Assembly: GCA_000733355.1 (NCBI GenBank)
Contig: JNVV01000001.1
Span: 3,053,596-3,117,595 of the forward strand
DNA: 64,000 bases
DNA from: Falciphora oryzae
Taxonomy: Eukaryota > Ascomycota > Sordariomycetes > Magnaporthales > Magnaporthaceae
Reading direction: 5' to 3'
Position 1 is the first letter of the stretch. The number at the start of each line of letters is the position of its first letter. Of the stretch, positions 1-10,186 are shown piece after piece. Made by a program: the position numbers and the translations under genes. The notes below the pieces were generated by a model, which was not told the origin of the DNA, made no database searches, and saw only the letters and a list, made by a program, of their open reading frames with translations.

Positions 1-1394
1 CCACGAAGGCCCCGAGCTGGTGCCGGTACGAGGTGAAGCTCGGCAGGCCGCCCCGTCCCTGAAACCCGGCTTCCTCCCACGTGTACGCCTTGTGGCTCGT
101 CTTCTCGACCCACCGCTTCAGGATCGAATCTTTCTCCTCCGATCCTGTGCCGGTAGGCTTCTTCACCACCCGCACCACAAACTCGTCCTCGACGTCGATC
201 CGGTGCCAGATGAAGCTAGCCATAAAATTCCCCATGTACAACTTCCTCGTGCGGACCTTCTCCTGCCCCTCCGGCAGGCCAGCGTCCGGCACCACGACGG
301 GTCGGTGCTCGACCCAGAGGCCGGGGACGCCAAACTGCGACAGCGGACCCTTTAGCGTCCCCTCAATCTCTGCCGTGCCGCCGTTGGGGAACCGGAAGCT
401 CGCTTTGAAGGCCTCGTCGCAGCGCTCGCGCGGCGGCGGGCACGGCTTGAGCTCTGCCGACGTGCACTCTTCTGGCAGGACGCCGCCAAAGGCGAGCCGC
501 ACCGCCGAGCAGGGGTCTACCCGATAAGCACAAGACTAACCTCAGGGGAGGGACAAGAGACGGTTTTCTGTCGATACTCACAGGTGCCCAGATCCATTAG
601 CGCACCACCAGCGAGAGCGTACGTGAAGCGGATGTCGTCCTCGGCGAACATAAGCGACGGGACCACGACCTTGGCCCTCGCGTGAGCCACGTTGGGCGGG
701 TCTACCAGGGACATGAACTTGGCCCAGGACGGCTGGAACCGGTAGTGGAAAGCCTCGACGAGCACCGGCGGCTGCCGTTGCGAAGCGCCGCCACCGGCAC
801 CTTGCTGCTGCTGCTGCTGCTGGAGTAGCGTGTGGCGGAAGAGGCTCTCGGCCTCCTGCGCGTTGGAGACCGAGGGCTTCTCCAGCAGGACGTGCTTGCC
901 CGCCGCTAGCGCCCGCAGGGTCCACTCGTAGTGCAGGCCGTTCGGCAGCGGGATGTAGACTGCGTCTATGGACGCGTCGTCGAGAATGGCTAGTAAGCGA
1001 TGATCGTGGCGTGCGCATTTACGATGTCACCGCCCGTGTCTGGGTGTTAGTCAAAGTGAGGCACCGTTCCTAATTCTCATGCCCACGCTCGTGATCCACG
1101 GAAAGGAAAATGCCCCAAAGAGGAAAAATCCGGTGTCGGCGTGCCTTGATAACTATCCAGCACCTGCGGGATGCCGTGCTTCTTCGCGTACGCCGTCGCC
1201 TTGCTCTTGTCCCTGGCGGCGACGGCTTGGACGACGACCTCCGGGTGGGTCCGCGCGGCGTGCATCAGGGCGAACGGCGCAATGTTGGCGGCGCCGAGGA
1301 TGCCAAACTTGAGCGCGTCGCCCTCCTTGGGCGCGGCCTTCGAGCCCACGAATATCTGCCACTGGCGGCTGAGGAAGCCAAGGATGCTGGACAT
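1..1394 (-). CDS. Gfo/Idh/MocA-family NAD(P)-dependent oxidoreductase, 3' end beyond the left edge
   Basis: Partial gene read leftwards from the ATG at 1394. My exon model is 1145-1394, 582-989 and <1-516. Exon 1 carries the Rossmann motif FGILGAANIAP (about residues 29-39). Exon 2 reads DAVYIPLPNGLH and the family hallmark LLEKP (the Lys of EKP is catalytic in this family). It also encodes a run of seven Gln from a CTG/CAG repeat, then GGALMDLGT, which resumes in exon 3 as YPCSAVRLAFGG. Intron 517-581 is canonical GTGAGT...TAG. Intron 990-1144 appears to use a GC donor (see findings). The closest known types are dimeric dihydrodiol dehydrogenase/D-xylose dehydrogenase-like proteins, which oxidise sugars or diols in the cytosol. 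The substrate cannot be read from sequence. Family assignment is firm; the end of the protein is not in the window. Confidence 0.85.
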
Positions 1395-1983
1395 CTTTGC
1401 TTTCGCAGTGCCCCGGAGCTCTGATGGTTACCCCCTCGATATGCGAGACCTGTGATGATTTCAATTGCTGCTGAAGGAGATTGCTTGCGTGATGCCTGGT
1501 CATTGATGAATGAGGCTGGTGCGGGGAAACCTGTGTGGGTTTCAGCGACAGCCCAAAACCTCTAAAGACAGGTGGTATTGGAGCACGGCATCGCGTCATC
1601 CGATGATCCAATGGGTCCGAGGCCCCTAGAGGTGGGTGGTATTGGTCAATCCCAAGGTGAAGTGGTAGCTATTGAAGTCTTATCTTCGAGGTTCTTGGTT
1701 ATATACAACGCTAACACTTTTGTATTCTAACCACGCCAAGCTATGTAAACTCCAATCAATATGCCTGAACAAACATTTGGGTGAACAGACGGCATTCCGA
1801 AGTGTCGGAATGCCTGCCTGTTCGTGGAATGCGAGTCTTCTCGGATCCTCTCCCGCCAACCATATTCTCCTCCACAATGGTATACTCTACCAGTATAATA
1901 GCAGATTCCAGGACCTCTATTATTAAGCATCCGGTTTTCGTCTCCTTGTCCGTCTCCGTGCCCGTGTCCGTCTCGACGCTACC
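1395..1983. other. Intergenic region between two minus-strand genes
   Basis: About 590 bp holding the promoter of the oxidoreductase on its left and the 3' end of SRP40 on its right. I see no coding signal, RNA gene or repeat here. Confidence 0.5.
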
Positions 1984-3204
1984 TTAATCGTCAAACTTAA
2001 TTCCATTCCGGGCGTTGGTGTCGATGCGGCCGCCGCGGTAGCTCCCCTTCTTCTTCTTGTTCTTTTCCTTGGTGAAACCCTTGCCCTTGGTGACGATCAA
2101 GTCCTCGTGCGCCTTCTGACCCCACTCGTCCGCCGGGTTGAACGCGTTCGACCGGAGGCGGGGATCGACAGCAATGTCCTTGCGGATGCGTGAGAAGGGC
2201 ACGTTAGGCGCCTTGGGCTCGTTGCTGTTCTTCTTTCCCCGGTTGTTGGCCTTCACCGCCGGGTCCGGAGGCAGGGGCGCAAACTGGCTGACGGGGAAGA
2301 CCTGAGGTGAGGTCTTCCCAACTGTGACCGACGAATCCGATCCGCTCTTAGCAGCCGCGGCCTCCTTTGCCTCCTTTTTGACCTGAGTGCTGGGTTCTGA
2401 CGAGTCATCGTCGCTGGAATCCGAGGACGAGGAGGAGGATGAGTCGGAGTCGGAGTCGGATCCGGGAAGCGGGGCCTTGGAAGCGGCCGTCTGGGCCTCG
2501 GAATCAGAGTCGGATGACGAAGAAGACGAAGAGTCGCTGTCAGCCTCAGCCTCGGATGAGGATGAGGAGCTCGAGGACGAAGACGAAGAGGACGATGACG
2601 ACGACGGGGGCGAGGCAGCTTTGGCGGTCTTTTGCTTCTTGATCTGGGGCCGCTCGTCCTCCGAGCTGGAGTCTGAGCTGTCGGAGCTGGAAGCAGACGA
2701 ACTGCTGCTCGACGGTGCTTTCCTTTTCAGGGGCCTCTTTGCCTGGGGCTTCTCCGCCGTCTTCTTGGCCTTGCTTGTCTTCTTCTTGTCTTCCTCGCTG
2801 TCGCTAGACTCCGAGTCGGCCTCCTCGGCCTCGACGTCCATCATATCCACGTCGGCGTTTCCGGCGCCCTCACTCTCGCTCTCGCTCTCACTCTCGCTTT
2901 CGGAAGAGCTCGATTCGCTGCTACTGCTGCTGCTGCTTGAGCTGTCGTCATCGATAGCGGAAGCTTTGCCGTTCTGTGACGCCTCCCACCCTTGGAAGAC
3001 GGCCACCAGCGAAGTTGCGACGGTAGATCCGGGAGCACTGGCTGGGAGGCCCTTCTTGGCGCGGTGCTTCTTGAACTCCTCATGGGATTTCCTGCTCGAG
3101 TGTTCTTCCAGGAACGCCTCGACGAGATCGAGCAGCTGCGCCGGCGGGTGTGGCTCCGAGGCGGGCGCCGGCTTCGGGGCCTTCTTGTCTTTCGCAGCGG
3201 CCAT
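1984..3204 (-). CDS. SRP40: SRP40/Nopp140-like nucleolar phosphoprotein
   Basis: Intronless, 406 residues from the ATG at 3204; an in-frame ATG at 3297 would add 31 residues. I prefer 3204 because MAAAKDKKAP resembles the usual start of fungal homologues and the extra residues look like translated leader. The N-terminus has a LisH-like helix (QLLDLVEAFLEEH, about residues 24-36). The centre is a long acidic-serine domain of alternating Ser runs and Glu/Asp runs (potential CK2 sites) with Lys/Ala/Pro segments, as in Nopp140. The C-terminus is the conserved SRP40_C domain: PFSRIRKD, then FNPADEWGQKAHEDL, then a Lys-rich stretch and SYRGGRID near the end. In yeast and animals the family acts as a nucleolar chaperone for snoRNPs and RNA polymerase I biogenesis. 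It is divergent from the glyoxalase gene, with about 700 bp between them. The reading frame opposite the Ser/Glu repeats is open only because of composition. Confidence 0.9.
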   Translation of the reverse strand: MAAAKDKKAPKPAPASEPHPPAQLLDLVEAFLEEHSSRKSHEEFKKHRAKKGLPASAPGSTVATSLVAVFQGWEASQNGKASAIDDDSSSSSSSSSESSSSESESESESESEGAGNADVDMMDVEAEEADSESSDSEEDKKKTSKAKKTAEKPQAKRPLKRKAPSSSSSSASSSDSSDSSSEDERPQIKKQKTAKAASPPSSSSSSSSSSSSSSSSSEAEADSDSSSSSSSDSDSEAQTAASKAPLPGSDSDSDSSSSSSSDSSDDDSSEPSTQVKKEAKEAAAAKSGSDSSVTVGKTSPQVFPVSQFAPLPPDPAVKANNRGKKNSNEPKAPNVPFSRIRKDIAVDPRLRSNAFNPADEWGQKAHEDLIVTKGKGFTKEKNKKKKGSYRGGRIDTNARNGIKFDD

Positions 3205-3909
3205 GGCTATCTCCTTGGGCGGACCGCTGCTCGTGTCGATCGCGGCGGTTGTGCTGTTGTCGCCGAAAAGCCAAGCCGGAGGTGCTAGGCCTGTCATGGA
3301 CTACCACGGATGGGACAGAGGCCAATGATAGTGATACAGCCAAGAATATCAGCAGGCACGAGCCGGCTCCTAAAAGCTGAGCTAAAACGAGTCTAATGTG
3401 TTGCGAAATGGAAGCGCGATCGACCTCGGCGGCAGGCACAATACACCCAACTTGCGGGAGCAGCAACAAGCGACCCTGACCGCCTAGAAAAAAAATTGGC
3501 AGAAAAAAAAAAAAAGGCTGACCCACCACCTGCCCCTTGCCGAACTAGCGCAAAGTCGAATCCGGAGAGTGGGGTGTCCTTCTCCTCAGGGTTAGGGGTC
3601 CAGCCAGCTATCGTGCCGTGTTTGAAACGGCCTGACGTCAATGCTCGACGACAGTTTCCGTTCCCCTCCCACCTTCAACACCGAGCTCCCCAACGCGGTG
3701 GGGTTGATGGGGATGCTTGGCTTGTTTGGACTGGACGAAGGCGCAGGACTCGGGGATTTATGTAACGATGACAGACTGCACCACACGGAAGCCGAGTGGT
3801 TCAATTGCCGGCTCATGCTGGAGAGGCAGGCGGGGTACCTAAAGCACGCACCGAGCCGGCCCTCGGTTCATCTTATTCTCTCTGTCGACTACACTGCACT
3901 TGTAGGCAA
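3205..3909. promoter_or_regulatory. Divergent promoter region SRP40 / GLO1
   Basis: About 700 bp between two divergent start codons. It contains an A-rich stretch near 3485-3515 and no convincing gene. No TATA box is obvious for either side; the regulatory role is inferred from position only. Confidence 0.45.
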
Positions 3910-5437
3910 ATGTTTGGGGCCCGCGCGATCTCGAGACTACGCCTCCAAGCTTCACATCTAATCAACAGCCGTGGTAGGTTGCCGAGCCAGGCGGATGTAG
4001 CGAGAGCAAGATGCTGCGATCGTGACAGGAGCTAACGTGTCTCTGTCCTCGCACCAAGCACCAACGCCCCTGAGAGGATTCGCAACAATGGCGTCGACGA
4101 CAGACCTCAAGACGTACAAGTTCAACCACTCCATGATAAGGGTCAAGGACCCCGTGCAGTCGGTCAAGTTCTATGAGTTCCTGGGCATGTCCGTCATCAA
4201 GAAGCTGGATTTCCCCGACGCCAAGTTCAGCCTGTACTTCTTGGCCTTCGACTCGCCCTCGGCCAAGTCGCACGGCAACAGCACCTTTGACCGCGAGGGA
4301 ATCATCGAGCTGACGCACAACCACGGGTTCGTACCGTCGTTTGGATGTGCTCGTTGAAGCTCCGAAGTAGTATTTACTGAACACTGACACCTGCGGTCCT
4401 ATATCATCCTCCAGGACCGAGAACGATGCCTCGTACACCGTCAACACGGGCAACAAGGACCCGCACCGAGGCTTCGGCCACACCTGTATCTCGGTCGATC
4501 ACCTGCAGGCCGCCTGTGACCGCATCGAGGCTGCGGGCTACAAGTTCCAGAAGAAGATCACTGATGGCAGGATGCGCAATATCGCCTTCGCCCTTGACCC
4601 TGATGGATACGTTAGTCTAACCTTTTGTATCAGCGCCAACTCTTGTTTCTTTGCAAGTCGCTAACTGCCGATGCTGCAGTGGGTGGAGCTCGTGAGCAAG
4701 AATCCGGTTGAGGAGGACAAGTCGACGACGACCGACGTGTCGACCTACCGAATGAACCACACCATGATCAGGGTCAAGGACGCCGAGAAGTCGATCAAGT
4801 TCTACCAGGAAGTTATGGGCATGAAAGTCCTTCGCGAGCTGCCAAACCCGGACGCCGGATTCACGCTCTACTTTCTCGGGTTCCCCGAGCAGGGAGAGTG
4901 GGGCTACGACCGCGAAGGTCTCCTCGAGCTGACGTGGAACCACGGAACCGTGCGTGCGCCTGAAAGAGGTTCGTTGAGCTTCCTGTGGTTGAAGTATACT
5001 AACGGTCAACCGCTGCAGGAGAAAGATGAGAGCTTCAAGGGCTACCATAACGGCAACGACGAGCCGCAGGGATTTGGCCACATCTGTATGTGCTATTTAT
5101 TCCAATAGTCGTCATTCTTTCGACAGTCTTTGGTCTGTGACTAACAAGATGGTTTTAGGCGTGTCTGTCGACAACATCGATGCCGCGTGCAAGCGCTTCG
5201 AGGACTGCTCAGTCAACTGGAAGAAGAGACTGACGGACGGGCGGATGAAGAATGTCGCCTTTGTCCTGGACCCAGACGGGTGAGTGTTTCTTGTCGGTGA
5301 TGTGGTTATTGTACTTGGGGCGACTGCATTAGTTTGAAGCTGGTGGAATTTACTGACAATCCATCAAAATTCGTCACCGAAGATACTGGATTGAGATTGT
5401 GCAAAACGAGCGACTTGCGGGCAAGGAGAACTTCTGA
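3910..5437 (+). CDS. GLO1: Glyoxalase I (lactoylglutathione lyase), two-domain, with mitochondrial-type leader
   Basis: Converts the hemithioacetal of methylglyoxal and glutathione to S-lactoylglutathione. My exon model is 3910-3973, 4059-4326, 4415-4610, 4680-4949, 5019-5085, 5159-5279 and 5383-5437 (346 residues, frame closed). Two tandem VOC domains are visible, as in yeast Glo1. Domain 1 has FNHSMIRVKD, IIELTHNHG, GFGHTC and YWVEL; domain 2 has MNHTMIRVKD, LLELTWNHG, GFGHIC and YWIEI. Each therefore keeps a complete His-Glu-His-Glu metal set, so two active sites are expected. Exon 1 encodes an Arg-rich, acid-free leader (MFGARAISRLRLQ) joined over an intron with a good CTAAC branch site to PLRGFATMAS. 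This looks like a mitochondrial presequence. An internal ATG at 4088 (MASTTD) would give the 315-residue cytosolic form, so dual targeting is likely. Enzyme identity is firm; the leader exon is inferred. Confidence 0.9.
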
Positions 5438-6028
5438 TGCGACGCGAAGGGATTTGATGAGTTGAGATCGTGGAAACGGAGTACGGCCGGGGTTAAAAGA
5501 CGCCCCTGGCGCTGCTGGGCGGGCCTTCAACACCCCCAGTTTGCCACCGGCAACTGCTGGAGCTCATTGTATTTCATTCTCAGCTTCCTCAAAAAGGCGC
5601 GCCTAGGGGTTGCGTGGCTGTATGCCAATTAGCAATAAAGTCTTGATATGCTGTGCCGCTTTGCTCAATGGAAAGGTCTGAGGTCGTCTGGATATCACAA
5701 TGGCCGTGCCAGGGATTCCAGCCGTTCGGGTCCCATCGCTCGGCCACTTCAGGGGCTGGCCGTCTCAGACAAATGCTGTCGCAGCCAGGGCCCCAAAGCT
5801 CCAGCTGCGGCGCAGCGCGCGACTCACTCAGCACGCGGCGTCGCGTCGATTGGGACAGAGCCGGATAATTGGAAGAGGCCACATCTCGGAGCTGTGCTCA
5901 ATGTTTCTGGCTTGAAAATATCTTGCCTACCTTACCTAGGTCCCGTCACAATCGATCGTGTGCTGGATTCGACACGACTGATTGTGATTTTCACCCAAGG
6001 GAACAAGGTGTCGCACAGCAGCCCCACG
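5438..6028. other. Intergenic region between GLO1 and the MFS gene
   Basis: About 590 bp containing the 3' end of GLO1 and the promoter of the downstream transporter. No RNA gene or repeat is recognised apart from a TACCTAGG motif near 5933, part of a recurrent palindrome family (see findings). Confidence 0.45.
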
Positions 6029-6872
6029 ATGGACATTTACCAGCTGAATTTCGCCGGGCTGGTTGGCCTCTGCGGAGCGCTTTTCCTGGCCCAGAGGAAA
6101 TCGGCCGCTCCCGCGGCAAAGGACACTAAGAAGAAGGATGCCAAGGCAGGGAACTCAGATGGAGACGCGGCGTCTCAATGGGCCTTCTTGGTGGTGTTTT
6201 CGCTGGTGATGGGCTCCGACTGGCTTCAGGTACTAATGATGCGCACACGTCACTCCCTCACCCACTCTGCTCAACTCACATCATATACACTACCTATTTA
6301 GACACAGCAAGCTAACATGGACCAAAGGGGCCCTTCCTCTACTCCCTCTACCGGGACGAGCACGGCGTCTCGGCCGAGCTAGTGTCGACGCTGTACACGA
6401 CGGGCTTCCTGTCGGGCGCCGCGGGCGGCTACGTGGCGGGCTCGCTGGCCGACCGCTACGGGCGCAAGCGGGCGTGCCTCTTCTTCTGCGCCGTCTACGC
6501 GGCCTCGTGCCTGCTGACGGCCGCGCCCGTGCCGCTGGTGCCGCTCCTGTTCGCCGGCCGCGTCCTGGGCGGCGTCGGCACGAGCCTGCTGTTCAGCGTC
6601 TTTGAGAGCTGGATGGTGACCGACTTTGCCGAGCGCGGGCTCGCGAAGAAGGGCGGCGACCTCTCGCGCACGTTTGGGCTCATGAGCACGCTCAACAGCG
6701 TCGTCGCCATCGCCAGCGGCGTCTTTAGCGAGTGGCTCGTCGCGGCGACGGGGACGCGCAAGTCGCCGTTTTACGCGGGCGTCGCGCTGCTTGCTGTTGC
6801 GGCGTGGGTTATTGCTACGCGCTTTGTAAGTTTCTCGGACGGGCGTTTCGCCCTTAGGCACTCCATAATAAT

Positions 6873-6903
<31 letters not shown>

Positions 6904-7625
6904 TTGGTCACGCTGACAATGACATGCAGGACGAGAACTACGGCCAATCAGCCAACAAGGGCAAGAACGAGGTCGTCGACAAGAACAAGCCCCAGACGCT
7001 CGTCGACAACACGACCAAGCTCTCCTGGATCCTGTCGGACCCAAAGGTGCTCGCCCTGGGGCTGGCCTCGACCATGTTCGAGGGCTCCATGTACCTCTTC
7101 GTCTTCTTCTGGTCGCCCGCCCTCAACGCCGCTCGGGACGCCGACCCCACCAGCAGCGGCGGCGGCCTGCCCTACGGCGTCATCTTCGCCTCCTTCATGG
7201 CCACGACGCTGGCGGCCTCGCTGGCCTTCAACCTGGCCATGGAGCGCAAGCTGGTGCGCTACTCGGTCCTGATGATCGGCATCCTGGCCGCGGCCGACCT
7301 GTGCTTCGCCACCCTCTCTTCTTCTTATGGCGCCCGGTCCGAGCAGGCGACCTTCTGGCTCTTTTGCGCCTTCGAGGCCTGCGTCGGCGTCTACTGGCCC
7401 TGCATGGGCTACCTCAAGGGCCAGCTGATCGAGGACGGCGCGCGCGCGCGCGTCTACTCGGTCCTGCGCGTCCCGCTCAACCTCTTCGTCGTCGTCTCGC
7501 TCTTCCTCACCCGCGACAGCGCCGGCGGCGGCCACGCCGCCGTCTTTGGCGTCTGCGCCAAGCTGCTCCTGGCCTCGTGCGCCGGGCTGTGGGCCATGGT
7601 GATGAATGAGGAGAACGTGCCTTGA
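6029..7625 (+). CDS. MFS transporter, MFSD5/molybdate-anion transporter-like
   Basis: Exon model 6029-6229, 6328-6825 and 6930-7625 gives 464 residues. The first helix (LNFAGLVGLCGALFLAQ) starts almost at the N-terminus and is followed by a Lys/Ala/Asp-rich linker. After that come ASQWAFLVVFSLVMGSDWLQ, GPFLYSLY, and the MFS loop GSLADRYGRKRACL, the equivalent of motif A. SRTFGLMSTLNS, MFEGSMYLFVFFWSP and FEACVGVYWPCMGYLKG resemble the MFSD5/MOT2 family of about 460 residues, to which high-affinity molybdate transporters of algae and animals belong. About 12 membrane segments are expected. Intron 1 ends after a CTAAC branch site. Intron 2 contains a 28-nt A run. The substrate is inferred from family resemblance only; some family members may carry other anions or small metabolites. 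Confidence 0.85.
6873..6900 (+). repeat. A28 homopolymer inside an intron
   Basis: Uninterrupted run of 28 A in the second intron of the MFSD5-like gene, about 30 bp before the acceptor CAG at 6927-6929. Its length may be affected by sequencing. Confidence 0.9.
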
Positions 7626-9032
7626 TTCTTTGCGCGTTGGGGGCGTGTGTTGGCAACCAAAGGGGGGGTGCCTGGCCTAGCCCGCTGGTTATTTTGTGTA
7701 GGCAAGCGTAGAAATCACGAGACAGGCTGGCCATGTAGGGCAGCGCTTCTTCGATCAGGACGCTATTTGTCGCATGCTGTGTTCCACCGCGATACCTGCT
7801 GGATAGATCTCTGTAACACTTGTGCTTTCCTATTCGATACCCAAACCCTTTTTTCCCATTAGCGTGTAAATTGAGTTCGTGGTAGCTGGTGTCCTACCTG
7901 GGTGCCCAGTTTGGACCAGAGGAACGCCGTCAGCCAGCACAAACAAAAAGCCGGGCATTCTGGGCTTCCGATTTCCTCCCTTTCGGCCACCACCGAGCGG
8001 CTTTTTTGCTTTTCTCTCTCCCTCTCTCTCGTCTCACCAACCAATCATGTGTAAGAGCAAAAATCCCGGGCCATTACGCAAAAGCACGCCGGCGGCGGTC
8101 ACGCGCGCGGCTCGAAAGGGACGCGGCCGTCATTAAGTAGGCAAAAAGGAAATTCATCGACGCCGCCGAACTCCGTCCGACTCTAGTGGCCGCCGCCCTT
8201 GGCCGCCTTTAGCGTTCATCAAGGGGGGCCAGCGCGCACACTCGGAGCCGGCCGAGAACCCTGCTACCGCAGGCCGCCACGGTCCGAGGGGGGAGAAATA
8301 CATTCTGACAGGTACTCGGGAAAAAAAGGCTTGGTGGACGTATCGGGAAGGGTTCCGCGCATAAGACAAATGGGCAGCGTTCTCACCGGTTAGGTCTTGG
8401 TAATCATGTTTGTCACCGTCAGATTTCAGTGTTTGAGAGAGAGGGGGGAAAAAAAAAGAAAGAAGAAAGAAAAAGTGGTAATGGAGAGGGAAGATCTCGA
8501 CCCCCTGGCGTCATCGACCCACGGCAGCAGCAATAGCAGCGGCACCCGTAATGTGTTACACTGCTTGGGTCATCTTTGCAAGGGGGTTACGGTGTTTGCC
8601 GGCGAGGCAACCTGACCTCGTGGCGAACCACACAGGATGCGGTGGGTTGGGCAGGCATTTAATGTACCGAGCCCACTTGTACCCCAGCTGCAAGTTGTGC
8701 TCCCAAGACGAGCTAAATATGCTCACTTGCAGCGAGTTGGGAATTGTTAGGGAGAGAAGGGATATGTGGATCATATGCTTAGACTCCAAGGTAAACAATG
8801 ACAGAGGTTTGCAACGTTTTGTCGGCGGTACAAGTGCAATATTGACACATTCGGGGTTGGAAACCATTAAAAATACAGTCAGAGAACGAAGTAGCTTGTA
8901 ATATTGTGATAAATTATGCTATCGTGATCTCGGTCGCTGGACTGGGAATATCAAACCGTGCAAAGCTAGACACGTGGAAATGCATGCAACTCAAAAGCTA
9001 GCCAAGGTATCTCAGTGCTCTCCATGCTTCTC
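7626..9032. other. Intergenic region between convergent genes
   Basis: About 1.4 kb holding only the 3' ends of the transporter and the oxygenase. Purine-rich sequence near 8430-8490 and short open frames without family resemblance. I see no gene. Confidence 0.45.
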
Positions 9033-10186
9033 CTAGATCCTGGAAGGCACCTTGTAAGACTCGTCTAGCCTCCGGAGTAGATGCTGGGATGCTGTCTCTA
9101 CTGCCTCCCCGTTGCTGTTCCCGCTGCTCCTGCTACCAAAGGGTGTAAGCGGGCAGTCAGCGTTGCCGTCGAAGAAGAAGGGGATCGAGTAGCGGTGGGT
9201 GGAGCCCAGGTTGAGAACGCGGTGCATGGTGCTGCGGTAGGCGCCTTCTGTCCAAGCGTTGAGCATATCGCCGATGTTGACCACGTAGGCGTCAGGGTTG
9301 GGCGGCACGGGGATCCAGGAGCCACGCTCCCGCGGGTTCTTAACCTGCAGGCCGGGGGCTGTCTGGTAGAGAAGCGTGACGGCGCCTGTAGTTTGTGTGT
9401 TTGATGTCATACGATTAGCCCCACCGACATATAGACTGTATGTAATAAAAGGGGCAATATGGAATAGGAAAGAAGCCCGTCGAAGAACCTACCAAAGTCG
9501 GTGTGCGCACCAGCGCCCAGTTGCCTCGGATCCTGCGAGGTCTGGGGCGGGTAGTGCAGCATGCGCATGATGCAGACCGGGTCGTCGGAGACGAAGTCGT
9601 CGAATATGTCGTCGCCGTACGGCAGGCCCTTTGCCAGGATCTTGAAGACGGTGAGCGAGAGGGCGAGGACGGCGTCGTAGTACTCCTCGACGGGCCGCTT
9701 GAAGTCGTCCTCAGGCAGGGCCCTGGGGAACAGGTTGGGCCCCATCAAGCGCGGGTGCTTCTTGACGCGGGGGTCCGACATGTCCATGTGCTTGCCCAGG
9801 TAGTAGCCCTCCTTGAGGTCGGGCTTGTAGCCGCGCTGCAGCGTCTGGCCGCCCAGGACCTCGTAGCCGCGGTTCTTGAGCGTCGGGTGCACCAGCTCCA
9901 TCTTGTCGTCCAGCGGCAGGGCGAACAGGCGCTCGGCGGCGGCCATGGCGCGGTCCTGCAGCGGACGCGGCACGCCGTGGCCGACCAGGGAGAAGAAGCC
10001 CGTGTTGAGGCAGGCGTCCCGGACTTGCTCGACCACCCGGGCCGACGCGGCCGCCTCGGCTGCTGTCCGCGGCTCGGCGCGGAACCCGCTGATGTCGACC
10101 GTGGGGATTGTGAGCGGCGGTGACGGCTGGGGAGAGGGCCCACGGCCATAGTGCCGCTCGCCTCCCTCGGTCATGATGGCGGCCAT
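9033..10186 (-). CDS. 2-oxoglutarate/Fe(II)-dependent dioxygenase, isopenicillin-N-synthase-like
   Basis: Exons 9493-10186 and 9385-9033, intron 9386-9492 (donor GTAGGT, acceptor CAG), 348 residues. The N-terminal DIOX_N-type half reads IPTVDISGF and NTGFFSLVGHGVP. The catalytic double-stranded beta-helix has the iron triad H228 and D230 (HTDFG) and H286 (STMHRVLNL). The 2-oxoglutarate-binding pair R296/S298 is in THRYSIPFF. All catalytic residues are therefore present and an active enzyme is expected. The family includes fungal gibberellin and alkaloid oxidases, IPNS and many uncharacterised cytosolic hydroxylases; no neighbour indicates the substrate. The start at 10186 (MAAIMTEGG) has an alternative Met four codons later. 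The gene converges on the MFS transporter and has a 7.5-kb gene-free region upstream. Confidence 0.88.

Noticed and set aside
2387..3328. Long plus-strand open frame opposite SRP40
   Set aside because: Its Ser/Glu/Asp/Leu composition is the mirror of the Ser/Glu codon repeats of SRP40, and the minus strand has the conserved SRP40_C domain.
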